Assembly: GCA_023434365.1 (NCBI GenBank)
Contig: JAEYSV010000011.1
Span: 7,997 to 71,996 of the forward strand
Source of the DNA: Bacillota bacterium
GTDB lineage: Bacteria > Bacillota > Clostridia > Lachnospirales > Lachnospiraceae
DNA length: 64,000 bases
Direction: 5' to 3'
The notes beneath the pieces were generated by a model. The model searched no databases, was not told the DNA's origin, and worked only from the letters and a program-made list of their open reading frames with translations. The stretch's first letter is position 1. Each line of letters begins with the position of its first letter. This document shows, piece after piece, positions 18,001 to 26,434 of this stretch. A program made the translations under genes and the position numbers.

Positions 18001-19455
18001 GTTGTAACCTTTGATAACAGTATTCGTCTCATATTTTTCCCCTATAAGATTCTCTTTATTACTTCGACAAGTATCTTCCTCTGTTCTTGAAGCTTGCTGT
18101 TTTTTGATTAACTCATCCATCTCTCTTTGAATACTAGTAATCTGCGTCTCAATTAGTGTTAACGATTCCTCATAATGAAGTCGCAAATGATACCCAAGAT
18201 TATTACGCTCTGGGAGTAATTCTTTTTCATCGCTCTTCTTAAGTTCTAACTTGTTCTCTAAGGTAAGGACTTCCCTCTCCTCACGCGTATAGTCCCCATA
18301 TAACTTGGCACACTCTAGAATGTGAAGTTGCTTCACAATCTTTGTAATCGCCAATTGCAGCGCTTCCTCCTGGTCTTTGTACCCTTGCCTTTTCTGTGAG
18401 AGTCCATCCATTGCCTCAATAATCTGATACAGCTCATAAGAAGCTTTTTCGTACTGAACTCTCGTTAACTTCTCGCCTAACTGTTGCATCTGCTCATGGT
18501 AATCTTGTCGAAGTGCTTCAAGTTCTTCTAACTTATGATTAAGCGCCTGGCTTAAATACGCTATTTTTTCTTCTACCATTGTCTTATCTTGATCAAGTTG
18601 ATGGTAAACAACGGCTTGTTCACGCAACACCTCCGCCTCAGCCTGAAAGGCTAGAATCGTATCTTTTCGCGCTAACTTACTTTCATTTTGTTTATACTGA
18701 ATGATATACTTTTTGGTCATCTCCCGAAAATGCTCAATACGATTCTGATCTTGATTCAATTTATCTTGCACCGTTGGTAAAAACCATTTTTCTATCAAGC
18801 CTGCTTCATTTTTCGAGTCTTTGAATAACTCGGATAACCCCGACTCCTTCACATTAACCTTCTTTATGATGGATGCCCATTCTTTTGCATAGATTTTATA
18901 TTCCTTCAGATGGTCAAAATACTGTTTTTGCCCACTGGTTGTTGTTATATCATAAGAACGAAAACGAATTCCCCGTTCTTTTTTGACTTGCTCAAATAAT
19001 TGCTTACACTGAGAAAACCCTCTGATCGTCTTTTTCTTTCCTTCTACGTCAATGATGGGAAATGATATTATATCATACGGATTACGAGTTTCATATTCAT
19101 GGACATAAGAGATAATCTCTAACTCATCCATGCCCTCTTCTTTTCCATTCGGATTCTTTCTTACCATCATTCCAACTAAAACATAGCCAGCCCCACCATC
19201 TAAACGCCATTCCACCATAATGTGTGTGGGACGATTCGTAGTAAAGTAATCCGCAAACTTACGGTCTGGCGTATCGCGGTATCGTTTATAAACAAAAGGA
19301 GCTGTAAGCATCTGTACGAATACCGATTTGCCTCCACCGTTTTGAAGAGCTAACAACGTATTATTCCCATCAAAGTAAAAGATCTCATCTTCCATACGCG
19401 TGGCGTCATAGTTATAATTTAAGTTCACCATACGAACCGAATTCATTTTACTCAT
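15052..19455 (-). CDS. jetC: Wadjet subunit JetC (SMC/MukB-like ATPase)
   Basis: This 1467-residue protein is the motor of the Wadjet anti-plasmid system, an SMC-like ATPase that extrudes DNA loops and senses closed circles. The N-terminal head has the Walker A LALQNGGGKSVFV (about 35-47); long coiled coils rich in Glu, Lys, Leu and Gln occupy roughly 250-1280; the C-terminal head has the signature NSGGEGFLSAF and Walker B VLLMDNPFAQTNAAH. A hinge-like region interrupts the coils in the middle. Its start overlaps the end of jetB by 8 bases; a second in-frame ATG three codons later is an alternative start. Last gene of the operon. It is long for the family, so the exact Wadjet type needs a profile search. 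Confidence 0.93.
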   Translation of the reverse strand: MSKMNSVRMVNLNYNYDATRMEDEIFYFDGNNTLLALQNGGGKSVFVQMLTAPFVYKRYRDTPDRKFADYFTTNRPTHIMVEWRLDGGAGYVLVGMMVRKNPNGKEEGMDELEIISYVHEYETRNPYDIISFPIIDVEGKKKTIRGFSQCKQLFEQVKKERGIRFRSYDITTTSGQKQYFDHLKEYKIYAKEWASIIKKVNVKESGLSELFKDSKNEAGLIEKWFLPTVQDKLNQDQNRIEHFREMTKKYIIQYKQNESKLARKDTILAFQAEAEVLREQAVVYHQLDQDKTMVEEKIAYLSQALNHKLEELEALRQDYHEQMQQLGEKLTRVQYEKASYELYQIIEAMDGLSQKRQGYKDQEEALQLAITKIVKQLHILECAKLYGDYTREEREVLTLENKLELKKSDEKELLPERNNLGYHLRLHYEESLTLIETQITSIQREMDELIKKQQASRTEEDTCRSNKENLIGEKYETNTVIKGYNDKEEQFNQTYHQKLQRNILGYYEEETLSLLKHQEEKEKESIVRELAEAITKQQVVVLEVKKLDRELGENKEQVGKLQEQLRNQRKQVENYEARIRECKIVLQYVSMNEDNVFDKEAIIAAFDNKIKQLEEQKRLKQKRKEELEGEKERLTSGKLLELPKEVSEFFDAQNIGYLYGMDYLRQQNGLHQKQEELLEANPVLPYSIILSEQELIRLQKLTIPFYTSYPIPIIKREQLLRKQDSTSSVELFYSFNEHLLKEEALKQLIEDKMQELNAVIDNIETIDRELTLYRSKRGIIEYQAVSKEEYDNVCLELEQVEARKSEVEENLHEVTQNLDQLKKNDSELEQLIKIKEQESREKNNLLSDLDKLEIAYGKYKEAIVYRDLLAKKITHIEEQLRSLLELRETLSNKKEELKDKRRELELKRAQFNEKVIYYSQYKTGSKLSQEIVDIEARFIAITETMQGEIKDIEEHLKKARERFMLAEQRLHQASTKYALQDEEYTQESYDYYKEQELEHQQKENEDTKAQVLAQYNKIDKKYAIEESKYERLIKELEVKFNTSILVPKEELVAHNFELRRKEIEEAKEQLNSTITKGERLWQHYQSQLAVLAQYSELKTKNQFTFEEELTEFKKDDIFVLSDKEFTSFQGKIISRYTKIKTELTQREGELTKQIGELKHAPNYQDEFFSKPLQSLYQMVSLPSRLLEQLDINLESFRLQLKKLEVDIAFIGKEKMKLLELLLDYILEIHKNLGEIDRNSSITLRGKSLKMLQIQLQDVAEQGNILMMKLEDYMDELTNLALKRLHQNENIEELIGNRITTKELYDTIIGIHSIQIKLFKIEEQGERKITWSEVCRNSGGEGFLSAFVILTSLLSYMRREETDLFLRKEEGKVLLMDNPFAQTNAAHLLIPLMELAKKSNTQLICLSGLGGESIYNCFDNIYVMNLIASAINNIQYVKSEQVKGDVKVYEISSSRVQVEEATQMELMF

Positions 19456-20161
19456 CGCCCTTCACCCCCAATACTTGCATGACTCTGTGATAATTATTCT
19501 GGTTTAGCAGATTCCAATCCATAAAATGATCTAGCTTACTTGTTGTTTTAATCATTTCATCGGCTTCGATATATTCAATCAGTCCTTGCTTTTGTAAAAA
19601 CATTAAAATAGTATAGAAAAACCCTTCCTTCGTCGTCTTCTGTCTCGATGAATTATCGGTACTTCGAAGAGATTCAAACGCTTCCTTCATACTAGTAAAT
19701 GCTAGGCCAGACTCATTTTGATCCTCATTTGAAAGGGAAGCGCCTTCTTTCAGTCTCTCACTCAAACTATTAATTAACTCGCCCACTTTCATAAAATTAC
19801 GTATTTTACTGGAGCTGCCCCTACCATCGTAAAATTCCACTAATAGAGTTAAGATAACAAACTGTGACAAATAATAGTCTCGGTCCGTTGCATTACTTTT
19901 ACATAACATTTGTTTTAGTTGCGCCTTAGAAAATCCCAAGAAATCATTCTCCTCATTGGGAATTAAGTACACGACATTGCCATATCGTTCAATCATACAA
20001 TCCGCTGCCTCCGCCTGCTGTTTCACAAGATGAAGTACTGCTTCATTTTCGGTATAGGCACGGTATAATTCACTCTGCTTTTCTTCTACTAATTCTTTAT
20101 TTTTCAAAAGATAGTAAAAGATCTGCTGACTCCATCCAATGTCATTCATTTCATATGCCAT
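19448..20161 (-). CDS. jetB: Wadjet subunit JetB (MukE-like)
   Basis: A 237-residue protein with the compact winged-helix layout of MukE-like subunits, which bind the kleisin and regulate the SMC head. Visible blocks are the N-terminal WSQQIFYYLLKNKELV, a central RYGNVVYLIPNEENDFLGFSKAQLKQML and a C-terminal wing with FFYTILMFLQKQGLIEY. Identification rests on this layout and on its place between jetA and jetC: it overlaps jetA by 11 bases and jetC by 8 bases, which is tight translational coupling of complex subunits. Confidence 0.88.
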   Translation of the reverse strand: MAYEMNDIGWSQQIFYYLLKNKELVEEKQSELYRAYTENEAVLHLVKQQAEAADCMIERYGNVVYLIPNEENDFLGFSKAQLKQMLCKSNATDRDYYLSQFVILTLLVEFYDGRGSSSKIRNFMKVGELINSLSERLKEGASLSNEDQNESGLAFTSMKEAFESLRSTDNSSRQKTTKEGFFYTILMFLQKQGLIEYIEADEMIKTTSKLDHFMDWNLLNQNNYHRVMQVLGVKGDE

Positions 20162-21791
20162 ATCGATGCTCCTTTCCCTCTTCTACTGCAAATGATACAT
20201 CCGAGCAACGAACATTTTTTACAATGCCATGTTCATCCACAATATGTTCCCACACAACCGGTTCACTATCTTGAATACGACTAATTTCCAATCTCGTCAT
20301 CTTCGATAATAACGCTTCACTGCCAATAACAGATAGCAAACAATGATGTAACTGAAACTCCTTCGGTTCTTCATAAAAATGGGCTTCTTGTTCTTTCTTT
20401 AGAGCTACCAAATCAAATACTCTGCTCTTTAGTAATTCCACCATGATTTCACGAAATATTTCTACAGACGGAGCAACTTTCTTAATCTCCTCTTCTGACA
20501 TAGCCGATTGTATCTCCCTCAGGGTGGTTACCCCCTCTACTGCCATTCGATTGACCGCTAATAATAACGTCGTCAAGCTTGTCTCATAGAGAAGTAGCTT
20601 TCTCCTCAATGCCTCCTGCTTCTGACGTAAGAATTCTTCTTCATCAAACAGTTCTAGACTAAGCCCTTCCTCTTCTTCTCTTATCGCAGATACTTTTTGA
20701 AACTCCACGACTTTTGATAGCTGATAAGACTTTGTTATGTCATTACTAAAAAGCGGTCGCAAAAACACATCTAAGTCATTTAGTTTCGTGGCATCTTTTA
20801 ACACTTCATTGTATAGCTCGTTGCGTATTGAGAATCTTCGAATCAACGACATCGAAACGAGTGCTTCTAACTCTTTATCATACATCGACTTTAAGTCAAA
20901 GTGTGTGGAGAATATCTTTTGGTACTCATCAATCGCTCGAATCAGATATCCTTCAATAATACGCAAGTATTTCAGATTCTCTAACTTCTCCGGTTCTAAT
21001 CGTTCCATCTGTATCTGCTGCTCTTCTAACTCTCGTAAGAGACCATTTACATAATTACGATACTCTAAAAACTTCTCCTTCGTCGAATCGATGATCGCCA
21101 TATTTTCCTTCATCACACGTTCATATTCGTCCACCGAATAATTAAGGGCATTTTGACGGATTCGCCGCATCGCCTCCTCCATCCCCTGAAGCTGGATTCT
21201 CAAACGGTTGAATACATTCTTGATTTCTTCGGCAGCTTTATCATAACTAGCCTTTTCTAACTGAAGCTTGAAGATCATTTCGTGAATCGTAAGCTGCATA
21301 CTACTTTCGACTTCTAATGTGCCAAGCATCAAATTATATCCTTCTTCAGTTAGATAATAGGAAGTACGCTTAACCTCTCCTCCAAGATAGATAATCTTAT
21401 TGGCAACAAAGCTGATGTGCAAGGCTTCCACCGTTCCCTGGTCATAATCAAACCCATCAAAATACATTGCCCGTCCTTCATCACAAAGAATCACATTGAC
21501 GATAAAATCCCCCAGTTCCACGTTTTGTTCGAATGTTAAGTCCCGTTTATAATACAGCATATTAATTCGGTCAAGAAACTCCCCGATATCATCTATCGTA
21601 CAGCTTTCATCCTTTAGCGATTGCTCCATAATAAAAAGCAATACCGAAAATAGAATATTCGTTTGCTCATCCACGCTTTCAATCATAAAGTTCTTCCACT
21701 TCTGCTTTTGAATGGAATTCTTAAATAGTAAAGCATAGGCGCCTACATGCTTCATTCGTCGTTTGAATTGATTTAAAAAATCTAGTTCCAT
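20151..21791 (-). CDS. jetA: Wadjet subunit JetA (MukF-like kleisin)
   Basis: A 546-residue mostly helical protein in the kleisin (MukF-like) position of the operon. An N-terminal winged-helix region (LNQFKRRMKHVGAYALLF to about residue 170) leads into coiled-coil helices around 185-290 (NVFNRLRIQLQGMEEAMRRI) and a C-terminal wing ending in HIVDEHGIVKNVRCSDVSF. The kleisin closes the SMC ring and binds JetB. ATG 21791 was chosen because AGAGGGG precedes it by 5 bases and it falls just after the jetD stop; the alternative upstream start would overlap jetD. Confidence 0.88.
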   Translation of the reverse strand: MELDFLNQFKRRMKHVGAYALLFKNSIQKQKWKNFMIESVDEQTNILFSVLLFIMEQSLKDESCTIDDIGEFLDRINMLYYKRDLTFEQNVELGDFIVNVILCDEGRAMYFDGFDYDQGTVEALHISFVANKIIYLGGEVKRTSYYLTEEGYNLMLGTLEVESSMQLTIHEMIFKLQLEKASYDKAAEEIKNVFNRLRIQLQGMEEAMRRIRQNALNYSVDEYERVMKENMAIIDSTKEKFLEYRNYVNGLLRELEEQQIQMERLEPEKLENLKYLRIIEGYLIRAIDEYQKIFSTHFDLKSMYDKELEALVSMSLIRRFSIRNELYNEVLKDATKLNDLDVFLRPLFSNDITKSYQLSKVVEFQKVSAIREEEEGLSLELFDEEEFLRQKQEALRRKLLLYETSLTTLLLAVNRMAVEGVTTLREIQSAMSEEEIKKVAPSVEIFREIMVELLKSRVFDLVALKKEQEAHFYEEPKEFQLHHCLLSVIGSEALLSKMTRLEISRIQDSEPVVWEHIVDEHGIVKNVRCSDVSFAVEEGKEHRYGI

Positions 21792-21802
21792 AGTACCCCT
21801 CT

Positions 21803-22816
21803 CTATAAGTCCTCCGTCTGTATAATTTCCTGTGGAATGTAGCAATCGCTTTGCAAAAGCTTCCTCATCTCATCCTTTATATCGTCAGCGAAAAATCCAA
21901 AGAATTCACCACTTATGTTACGATTTTGCTTTTCCTTGGTAATAGGCAACACAATATTGGCTGCCTTTTCAAGCATCTTTTCATAAGCCCTGACAAATGG
22001 TTGAATACACAGTTCCTTTGTCTCTTCTTTTTCTTTTCTTTGCCTTACCAATGTTTCATATATAATAATTCCCTCATAGTCTAAGTCGCCAAAGTATAAA
22101 ATCTCATTCTTAAGATCACTTACATAAGCTTCCACACTCGTATGCAAATCGTTAAATGAGCGATATATCCCTTTGCCGCCCCCATAAATCACGGTACCTA
22201 TTTCTTTTCCAAAGATGACAGGCTGACTTTTTAGAAGCTGGTTACGAAACGTGTAATAAGTATCTTTATTTTCGATAATAAGTATTGTCTGTGGTGTATG
22301 TTTTGAATATGAATAGTACGCTAGTGGTTCACAGGTCTCATAACAGTTAAGATCCTCTAGTGACAGTCCTAAATTATTAAGAACCCTTATACCACCCTCT
22401 TTTAATAAGTATTTCTCCCGGTAAAAGATCTCAAAACTTCTCTCATTATAAGAAGCTAGGTTCTCAAATACGACGCTATGTTTTTGATAATATTGATTTA
22501 ACCGTTGCACATATTCCCGGTCCTGCACATATTTACTTAAGTTCTTAAGGTAATAATCATTCGAAAGCCTTGCATCCAGATACAATACTTCCTCTCGATA
22601 TTGTTCGTAGTTTTCTTCTTCCTTACGAACCCAGTACGCTTTATATAATGCTGGCCGTTTCCCATTTTCTCCGCGGGTAACGATTGGTTCTAACTGACCA
22701 ATTGATATCAACTGATTCACCACATCTACCAACTCCTGATAAGACTGCGGATGATATATCTTCTCTAGCTCTTCCAAGGTAAGCTTACTTTTCATACACT
22801 TTTCTATGCGATTCAT
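21803..22816 (-). CDS. jetD: Wadjet subunit JetD (Toprim nuclease)
   Basis: A 337-residue protein, the DNA-cleaving subunit that cuts closed circular DNA after extrusion. The N-terminal part is a winged-helix arm domain; the C-terminal part is a Toprim domain with the catalytic glutamate in TILIIENKDTYYTF (E182) and the metal-binding D-x-D in YFGDLDYEG (D244, D246), as in topoisomerase VI and other JetD proteins. It is the first gene of the operon, the D-A-B-C order found in part of the Wadjet family. ATG 22816 is preceded by AAAAGGGG; earlier in-frame codons overlap the promoter. All four subunits look intact. Confidence 0.92.
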   Translation of the reverse strand: MNRIEKCMKSKLTLEELEKIYHPQSYQELVDVVNQLISIGQLEPIVTRGENGKRPALYKAYWVRKEEENYEQYREEVLYLDARLSNDYYLKNLSKYVQDREYVQRLNQYYQKHSVVFENLASYNERSFEIFYREKYLLKEGGIRVLNNLGLSLEDLNCYETCEPLAYYSYSKHTPQTILIIENKDTYYTFRNQLLKSQPVIFGKEIGTVIYGGGKGIYRSFNDLHTSVEAYVSDLKNEILYFGDLDYEGIIIYETLVRQRKEKEETKELCIQPFVRAYEKMLEKAANIVLPITKEKQNRNISGEFFGFFADDIKDEMRKLLQSDCYIPQEIIQTEDL

Positions 22817-22850
22817 GAATAAAAACCCCTTTTCGCTAATTATTAACTTA

Positions 22851-22879
22851 ATCATAGCAAATAAACAGGGGTTTTTCCA
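22851..22879 (-). promoter_or_regulatory. promoter of the Wadjet operon
   Basis: On the minus strand TGGAAA (22879-22874) is followed after 17 bases by TATGAT (22856-22851) preceded by TGC, an extended -10 promoter. A 9-bp inverted pair (AAAAACCCC near 22876-22868 and GGGGTTTTT next to the jetD ribosome binding site) spans this region; the first arm lies upstream of the predicted start site. Confidence 0.65.
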
Positions 22880-22884
22880 GTTGT

Positions 22885-22956
22885 TCAAATATAGATTTGA
22901 TTACTATTCTTTTCTTTCCCAAGAACCGCGGTTGCGTAAATTAGCTTAAACTTCAT
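22885..22956 (-). CDS. 23-residue ORF with strong RBS, likely truncated gene
   Basis: ATG 22956 follows ATAGGAGGGAAC, one of the best ribosome binding sites in the window, 8 bases after the stop of the ABC permease. The frame encodes only 23 residues (MKFKLIYATAVLGKEK, then a short tail) and stops at the Wadjet promoter. The quality of the start against the short length suggests a gene of the ABC operon that was cut off at the Wadjet boundary, or a small peptide. Either reading is inference. Confidence 0.45.
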   Translation of the reverse strand: MKFKLIYATAVLGKEKNSNQIYI

Positions 22957-22964
22957 GTTCCCTC

Positions 22965-23663
22965 CTATGAAAGCCCATTTTTTCGATAAGCATAGATGAA
23001 CAAACCTAGGATTGCGAAAATATTCACCCCAATAATCAGAAGGTTCTCCATATTCACATGCAGGTCCCCAAGTTCATTAATCAGCGTATTTACCTGCTGT
23101 GAGTACACAATAACACTAAACTTTTTTACAGAATCGTTATAAGTCGACAACATAGGAAGAAAGGAAAACACCAAAATAATCGGTAATGTAATTGAAGTTG
23201 CCATCATCTGATTCTTACTCCATGCTCCAATCGCAGCCCCCATCAAGATTGATATTACAATGCCAACTATCATAAACCCAAGAAAGAGTACCATCTGGGT
23301 ACCCTGATAATTTCCGAGTATCGCAAAAACCATAGAGCCCATAAGGCAGATGCAAAATACATAACTGCCAACGCCAAATAAATACTGCATTGGTTTGACA
23401 TTCGACATCAGTAGAACACGGAGCGTATTCTTCTCCTTCTCTTCTGCAATGATAGCCGCCATGCTCGTTATAGGAGCCATGACGAGATACATGCTTGCAA
23501 ACATCGTAACAAAGTAATTCTCAGGAATCCCATTGCCTGTCACTGTATTGGTCATAATCACTGTCATAATAGGAAACAAAATAAACTGGATTAACACTGT
23601 TTTATTCTTTACCGAATCTTTGACCTGCTTTTGAAAAATTGCTGCTATTTTATTCAGATTCAT
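22965..23663 (-). CDS. ABC-2 type exporter permease
   Basis: A 232-residue integral membrane protein with about six transmembrane segments and the ABC-2 type pattern: MNLNKIAAIFQKQVKDSVKNKTVLIQFILFPIM at the N-terminus and EEKEKNTLRVLLMSNVKP before the third segment. It pairs with the adjacent ATPase gene (one base apart) and belongs to the operon starting at 25430. The substrate may be a peptide or drug. Confidence 0.88.
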   Translation of the reverse strand: MNLNKIAAIFQKQVKDSVKNKTVLIQFILFPIMTVIMTNTVTGNGIPENYFVTMFASMYLVMAPITSMAAIIAEEKEKNTLRVLLMSNVKPMQYLFGVGSYVFCICLMGSMVFAILGNYQGTQMVLFLGFMIVGIVISILMGAAIGAWSKNQMMATSITLPIILVFSFLPMLSTYNDSVKKFSVIVYSQQVNTLINELGDLHVNMENLLIIGVNIFAILGLFIYAYRKNGLS

Positions 23664-24512
23664 CTAGCTAAAACTCCTTCCTGTCAACTCCATAAACACG
23701 GTCTCCAAGTTAGGTTCCGAGGAATGGATGGACTCAATCATTTCCTGTTCTAGGTAATCACCAATGATGCGAGCTGAGGTGCGGTCATTGACTAAGCTCA
23801 CCATTTGCCCACTTCGCAATAAGATCTCAATTCTATTTTGATGATTATATCTTCGGCATATCTCTTTTGGATTCCCATATTCCACGATATTTCCTTCATG
23901 AAGAAGCGCTACATGCTCGCATAATTTCATCGCTTCCTCCATATTATGTGTTGTCAGAAAAATGGTCGTGCCTTTTGCCTGTTGCTCCATAATCAAGTCA
24001 TGGATTGCTGAGGCAAAGACCGGATCTAGTCCACTTGTAGGTTCATCTAAAAACAACACCTTGGGATCATTGATTAGAGCCCTCGCCATGACAAGCCGTT
24101 GTTTCATACCTTTTGACAGCTTCATGACTGCTGTCTTTTTCTCCGCTGCTAAACCTACTTGATTTAGCCCAATCATGATCCTCTCCTTGGATACCCCGTG
24201 AATTTGCGCAAACACTAAAAGATTATCATAGCAGGATAAACGCTCATAGAGTCCCACATTATCAAGAACCAATCCCATAACTGAATAAGTGGACTGTTCT
24301 AATTTCCTCGTATCCTTGCCCAACAGATAAGCTGTGCCGTCCGTTTGCTTTAGTTGACCAGTTAAGATATTGATTAAGGTCGTTTTCCCAGCACCGGAGG
24401 GACCTAATAACCCGAAGACCTCTCCGCCTTTGATGTCTAGATTAATCTCTTTTAACACTTTCTTTTCCTGAAAAGAATGCGTGAGATTCTGAATCCGAAT
24501 ACAATGTTCCAT
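23664..24512 (-). CDS. ABC exporter ATPase
   Basis: A 282-residue ABC ATPase: Walker A LLGPSGAGKTTLIN (about 35-48), signature LSKGMKQRLVMAR, Walker B KVLFLDEPTSGLDP and the switch histidine in FLTTHNMEEA. The signature is the LSKGM variant common in antibiotic and bacteriocin self-protection exporters. It works with the permease next door. It is co-transcribed with a LytTR regulator and a DUF3021 protein. Confidence 0.93.
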   Translation of the reverse strand: MEHCIRIQNLTHSFQEKKVLKEINLDIKGGEVFGLLGPSGAGKTTLINILTGQLKQTDGTAYLLGKDTRKLEQSTYSVMGLVLDNVGLYERLSCYDNLLVFAQIHGVSKERIMIGLNQVGLAAEKKTAVMKLSKGMKQRLVMARALINDPKVLFLDEPTSGLDPVFASAIHDLIMEQQAKGTTIFLTTHNMEEAMKLCEHVALLHEGNIVEYGNPKEICRRYNHQNRIEILLRSGQMVSLVNDRTSARIIGDYLEQEMIESIHSSEPNLETVFMELTGRSFS

Positions 24513-24515
24513 GTT

Positions 24516-24989
24516 TTATTCCTCCCCTTTCTTAAGCTTCATCAACGCTTCCTGCATATTCTTATTATCCATTCTTTCTTTTAGAAAGGTAATCAAAGTA
24601 CTAATCCCAAAACTAATTCCAAAACAAAGAAAGAACATTGCCCATGGTTGCCATTGATGTACTGGAAACCATTCAAACAGATAGATAAACCCTGCAATTA
24701 GCAAAATGATAGTAAAAAGCATCCACGCTGTGCGCATTGCAATCGAAGCATTTTTAATTAACCGGTCTGTAAAGTAAACAAAGCGGCTCACCGTAATCAG
24801 CATTGACAGGAGCAAAAATTGTAACATGGTGGCTATCGTAAGCCCCTTGCTCCCTAAAGCAAACATACTTGATACTTCTATCGCGCTCTCACCAAAAAAG
24901 TGACACATTACATTTAATATTGCAATCGTTATTCCGAAGATACAAAACACTTCTCCCAAATAATCAAATATCGTTCTTCGATTCTCCAT
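24516..24989 (-). CDS. DUF3021 membrane protein
   Basis: A 157-residue protein with four hydrophobic segments (about 15-35, 45-70, 82-105 and 113-135), matching DUF3021 proteins, which almost always sit beside a LytTR regulator and are thought to modulate it at the membrane. The position between LytTR (one base apart) and the ABC exporter agrees with this. Molecular function is unproven. Confidence 0.85.
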   Translation of the reverse strand: MENRRTIFDYLGEVFCIFGITIAILNVMCHFFGESAIEVSSMFALGSKGLTIATMLQFLLLSMLITVSRFVYFTDRLIKNASIAMRTAWMLFTIILLIAGFIYLFEWFPVHQWQPWAMFFLCFGISFGISTLITFLKERMDNKNMQEALMKLKKGEE

Positions 24990-25430
24990 CTATCTTACCC
25001 CCAATCTCATTTTGAGTTCTTCTGCATATTGCCTAGAAACCATCAATTGTTCCCCATTTTCCATCGTAACCCGAATCTTCCGATCGAGATCCGCTTTGAG
25101 AGACTTAATGCGCTTCAGATTCACAATACAGGACTTGCCGGCCCGAAAAAACTCCGACGTTACAAGTTGCTCTTCCAATTCATAGAGCTTTAAGCTCGAC
25201 TCATAGATATCCTCTGTAGTATAGAGGAACGTTTTCTTATCCACGGTTTCGATATACAGCAAAGTGCTAATATCAATAAAAAAGGTCTCACTTCCTTTTA
25301 CCGCCGTGAGTTGTCTGTCTAATATTTTGAGTGTAGCAATGATTCTCTCTAATTCAGGTGTGATTCGATTACAGGTTATCGTTATCTGAGTTTCTGTTAC
25401 TGAATCCTCCGTTTGAATCGTTATTTTCAC
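24990..25430 (-). CDS. LytTR-type DNA-binding regulator
   Basis: The 146-residue protein is a stand-alone LytTR regulator without receiver domain: an N-terminal segment up to about residue 45, then the LytTR fold with FIDISTLLYIETVDKKTFLYT, LEEQLVTSEFFRAGKSCIVNLKRIKSL and GEQLMVSRQYAEEL. The RAGKS-x-IVN block is diagnostic. It starts at GTG 25430 after a GGGGGCAGG ribosome binding site. It is the first gene of the operon and probably controls its own promoter. Confidence 0.92.
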   Translation of the reverse strand: MKITIQTEDSVTETQITITCNRITPELERIIATLKILDRQLTAVKGSETFFIDISTLLYIETVDKKTFLYTTEDIYESSLKLYELEEQLVTSEFFRAGKSCIVNLKRIKSLKADLDRKIRVTMENGEQLMVSRQYAEELKMRLGVR

Positions 25431-25454
25431 AGGCCTGCCCCCTTTCGTAATATG

Positions 25455-25483
25455 ACTATAGCAAATAACGTCAATTCTGACAA
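25455..25483 (-). promoter_or_regulatory. promoter of the LytTR-DUF3021-ABC operon
   Basis: TTGTCA (25483-25478), a 17-base spacer and TATAGT (25460-25455) with the extended element TGC, about 20 bases upstream of the LytTR start. Confidence 0.7.
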
Positions 25484-25530
25484 TATATCCTATACTATGT
25501 TACCGTATATGAGGTCTAACCTTCCAAAGT

Positions 25531-25579
25531 AAAAGGACGTCTTGCATCTTAACAACAACGTTAGTGATGCAACACGCCC
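25531..25579 (-). terminator. intrinsic terminator after the gene at 25592
   Basis: On the minus strand the arms at 25579-25566 and 25548-25535 form 13 of 14 pairs, followed by TTTTACTTT. It ends the transcript of the anchored protein gene that stops at 25592. Confidence 0.8.
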
Positions 25580-25591
25580 TATGGCATACCG

Positions 25592-26407
25592 TTAAGGCAA
25601 ATCTTCTGGGTTAATTTTAAGCAGGATAGGATATTTTAATTCTGTAGATTCGTTATCCTTATCGTCTACAGCTTCTACTTCAAAACTAGAGTTTAACTCA
25701 ATCTCCGTTACCAAATATTCATTGTTAACTGAATCAAGTCCAAAAGTGATACGTAGTATCCCTTCATCAGTATAGTGAAAAGTATCAAATACTTCTTCTT
25801 GTGGATAACTCTCAGACATTTTTTTAACATTAGCTAGAGATAGAGAAGTTATAGGGTCTATTTCTATCACTTCGTTAATATTGGAACCAACCGTGATATT
25901 AGAAAAATCATTTGTTGACAACCGCTTTGCTATGCGAATTGCACGCCCACAAATAATCCAACGATCCTCCTCATTTTTTGGATTAAACTCTGGAAATTCT
26001 TCACTACTTGCATAGTAAAAGAAATAATATGTATAATAATCTCCAATCGTCTTATCATTCATACGAAATACGATGTACATAACATCATCATTCACTTTTC
26101 CTGTCAATTCTATTTTATGGTTTTCTTTTATTGGCCCTAAAGTAACATATACAGATGACATTTCCCAAATGTATCTACCATCAGTAGTACTGTCGGCTAG
26201 ATTAATAAAATCGGTTGTAACTGTAATCTTCTCATACACATTACTTTTTACATGATTTTCATAAGTCGCTCCTGGGGTTTGCGTAGTAGCTTTCTTCCTA
26301 TTAGATGAATCCGCGATATCTTTTTCACTTTGAGTAAATATGATGCTAAGAACAACTAGCAAAATAAATGCACAGATATATACTACCATAATTATCTTCT
26401 TTGACAT
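25592..26407 (-). CDS. membrane-anchored hypothetical protein
   Basis: A 271-residue protein with an N-terminal hydrophobic anchor (about 5-24, VVYICAFILLVVLSIIF) and an extracellular remainder rich in beta strands and acidic residues. There is no lipobox and no recognised domain. It lies 27 bases after a lipoprotein gene on the same strand and is the last gene before a terminator. Function unknown. Confidence 0.75.
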   Translation of the reverse strand: MSKKIIMVVYICAFILLVVLSIIFTQSEKDIADSSNRKKATTQTPGATYENHVKSNVYEKITVTTDFINLADSTTDGRYIWEMSSVYVTLGPIKENHKIELTGKVNDDVMYIVFRMNDKTIGDYYTYYFFYYASSEEFPEFNPKNEEDRWIICGRAIRIAKRLSTNDFSNITVGSNINEVIEIDPITSLSLANVKKMSESYPQEEVFDTFHYTDEGILRITFGLDSVNNEYLVTEIELNSSFEVEAVDDKDNESTELKYPILLKINPEDLP

Positions 26408-26434
26408 ATAACTCTCCCTCTCTCAACAGTAATT

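Noticed and set aside
22820..22880. Hairpin AAAAACCCC/GGGGTTTTT as an attenuator of jetD
   Set aside because: The first arm lies upstream of the predicted transcription start, so it would not be in the RNA from that promoter.
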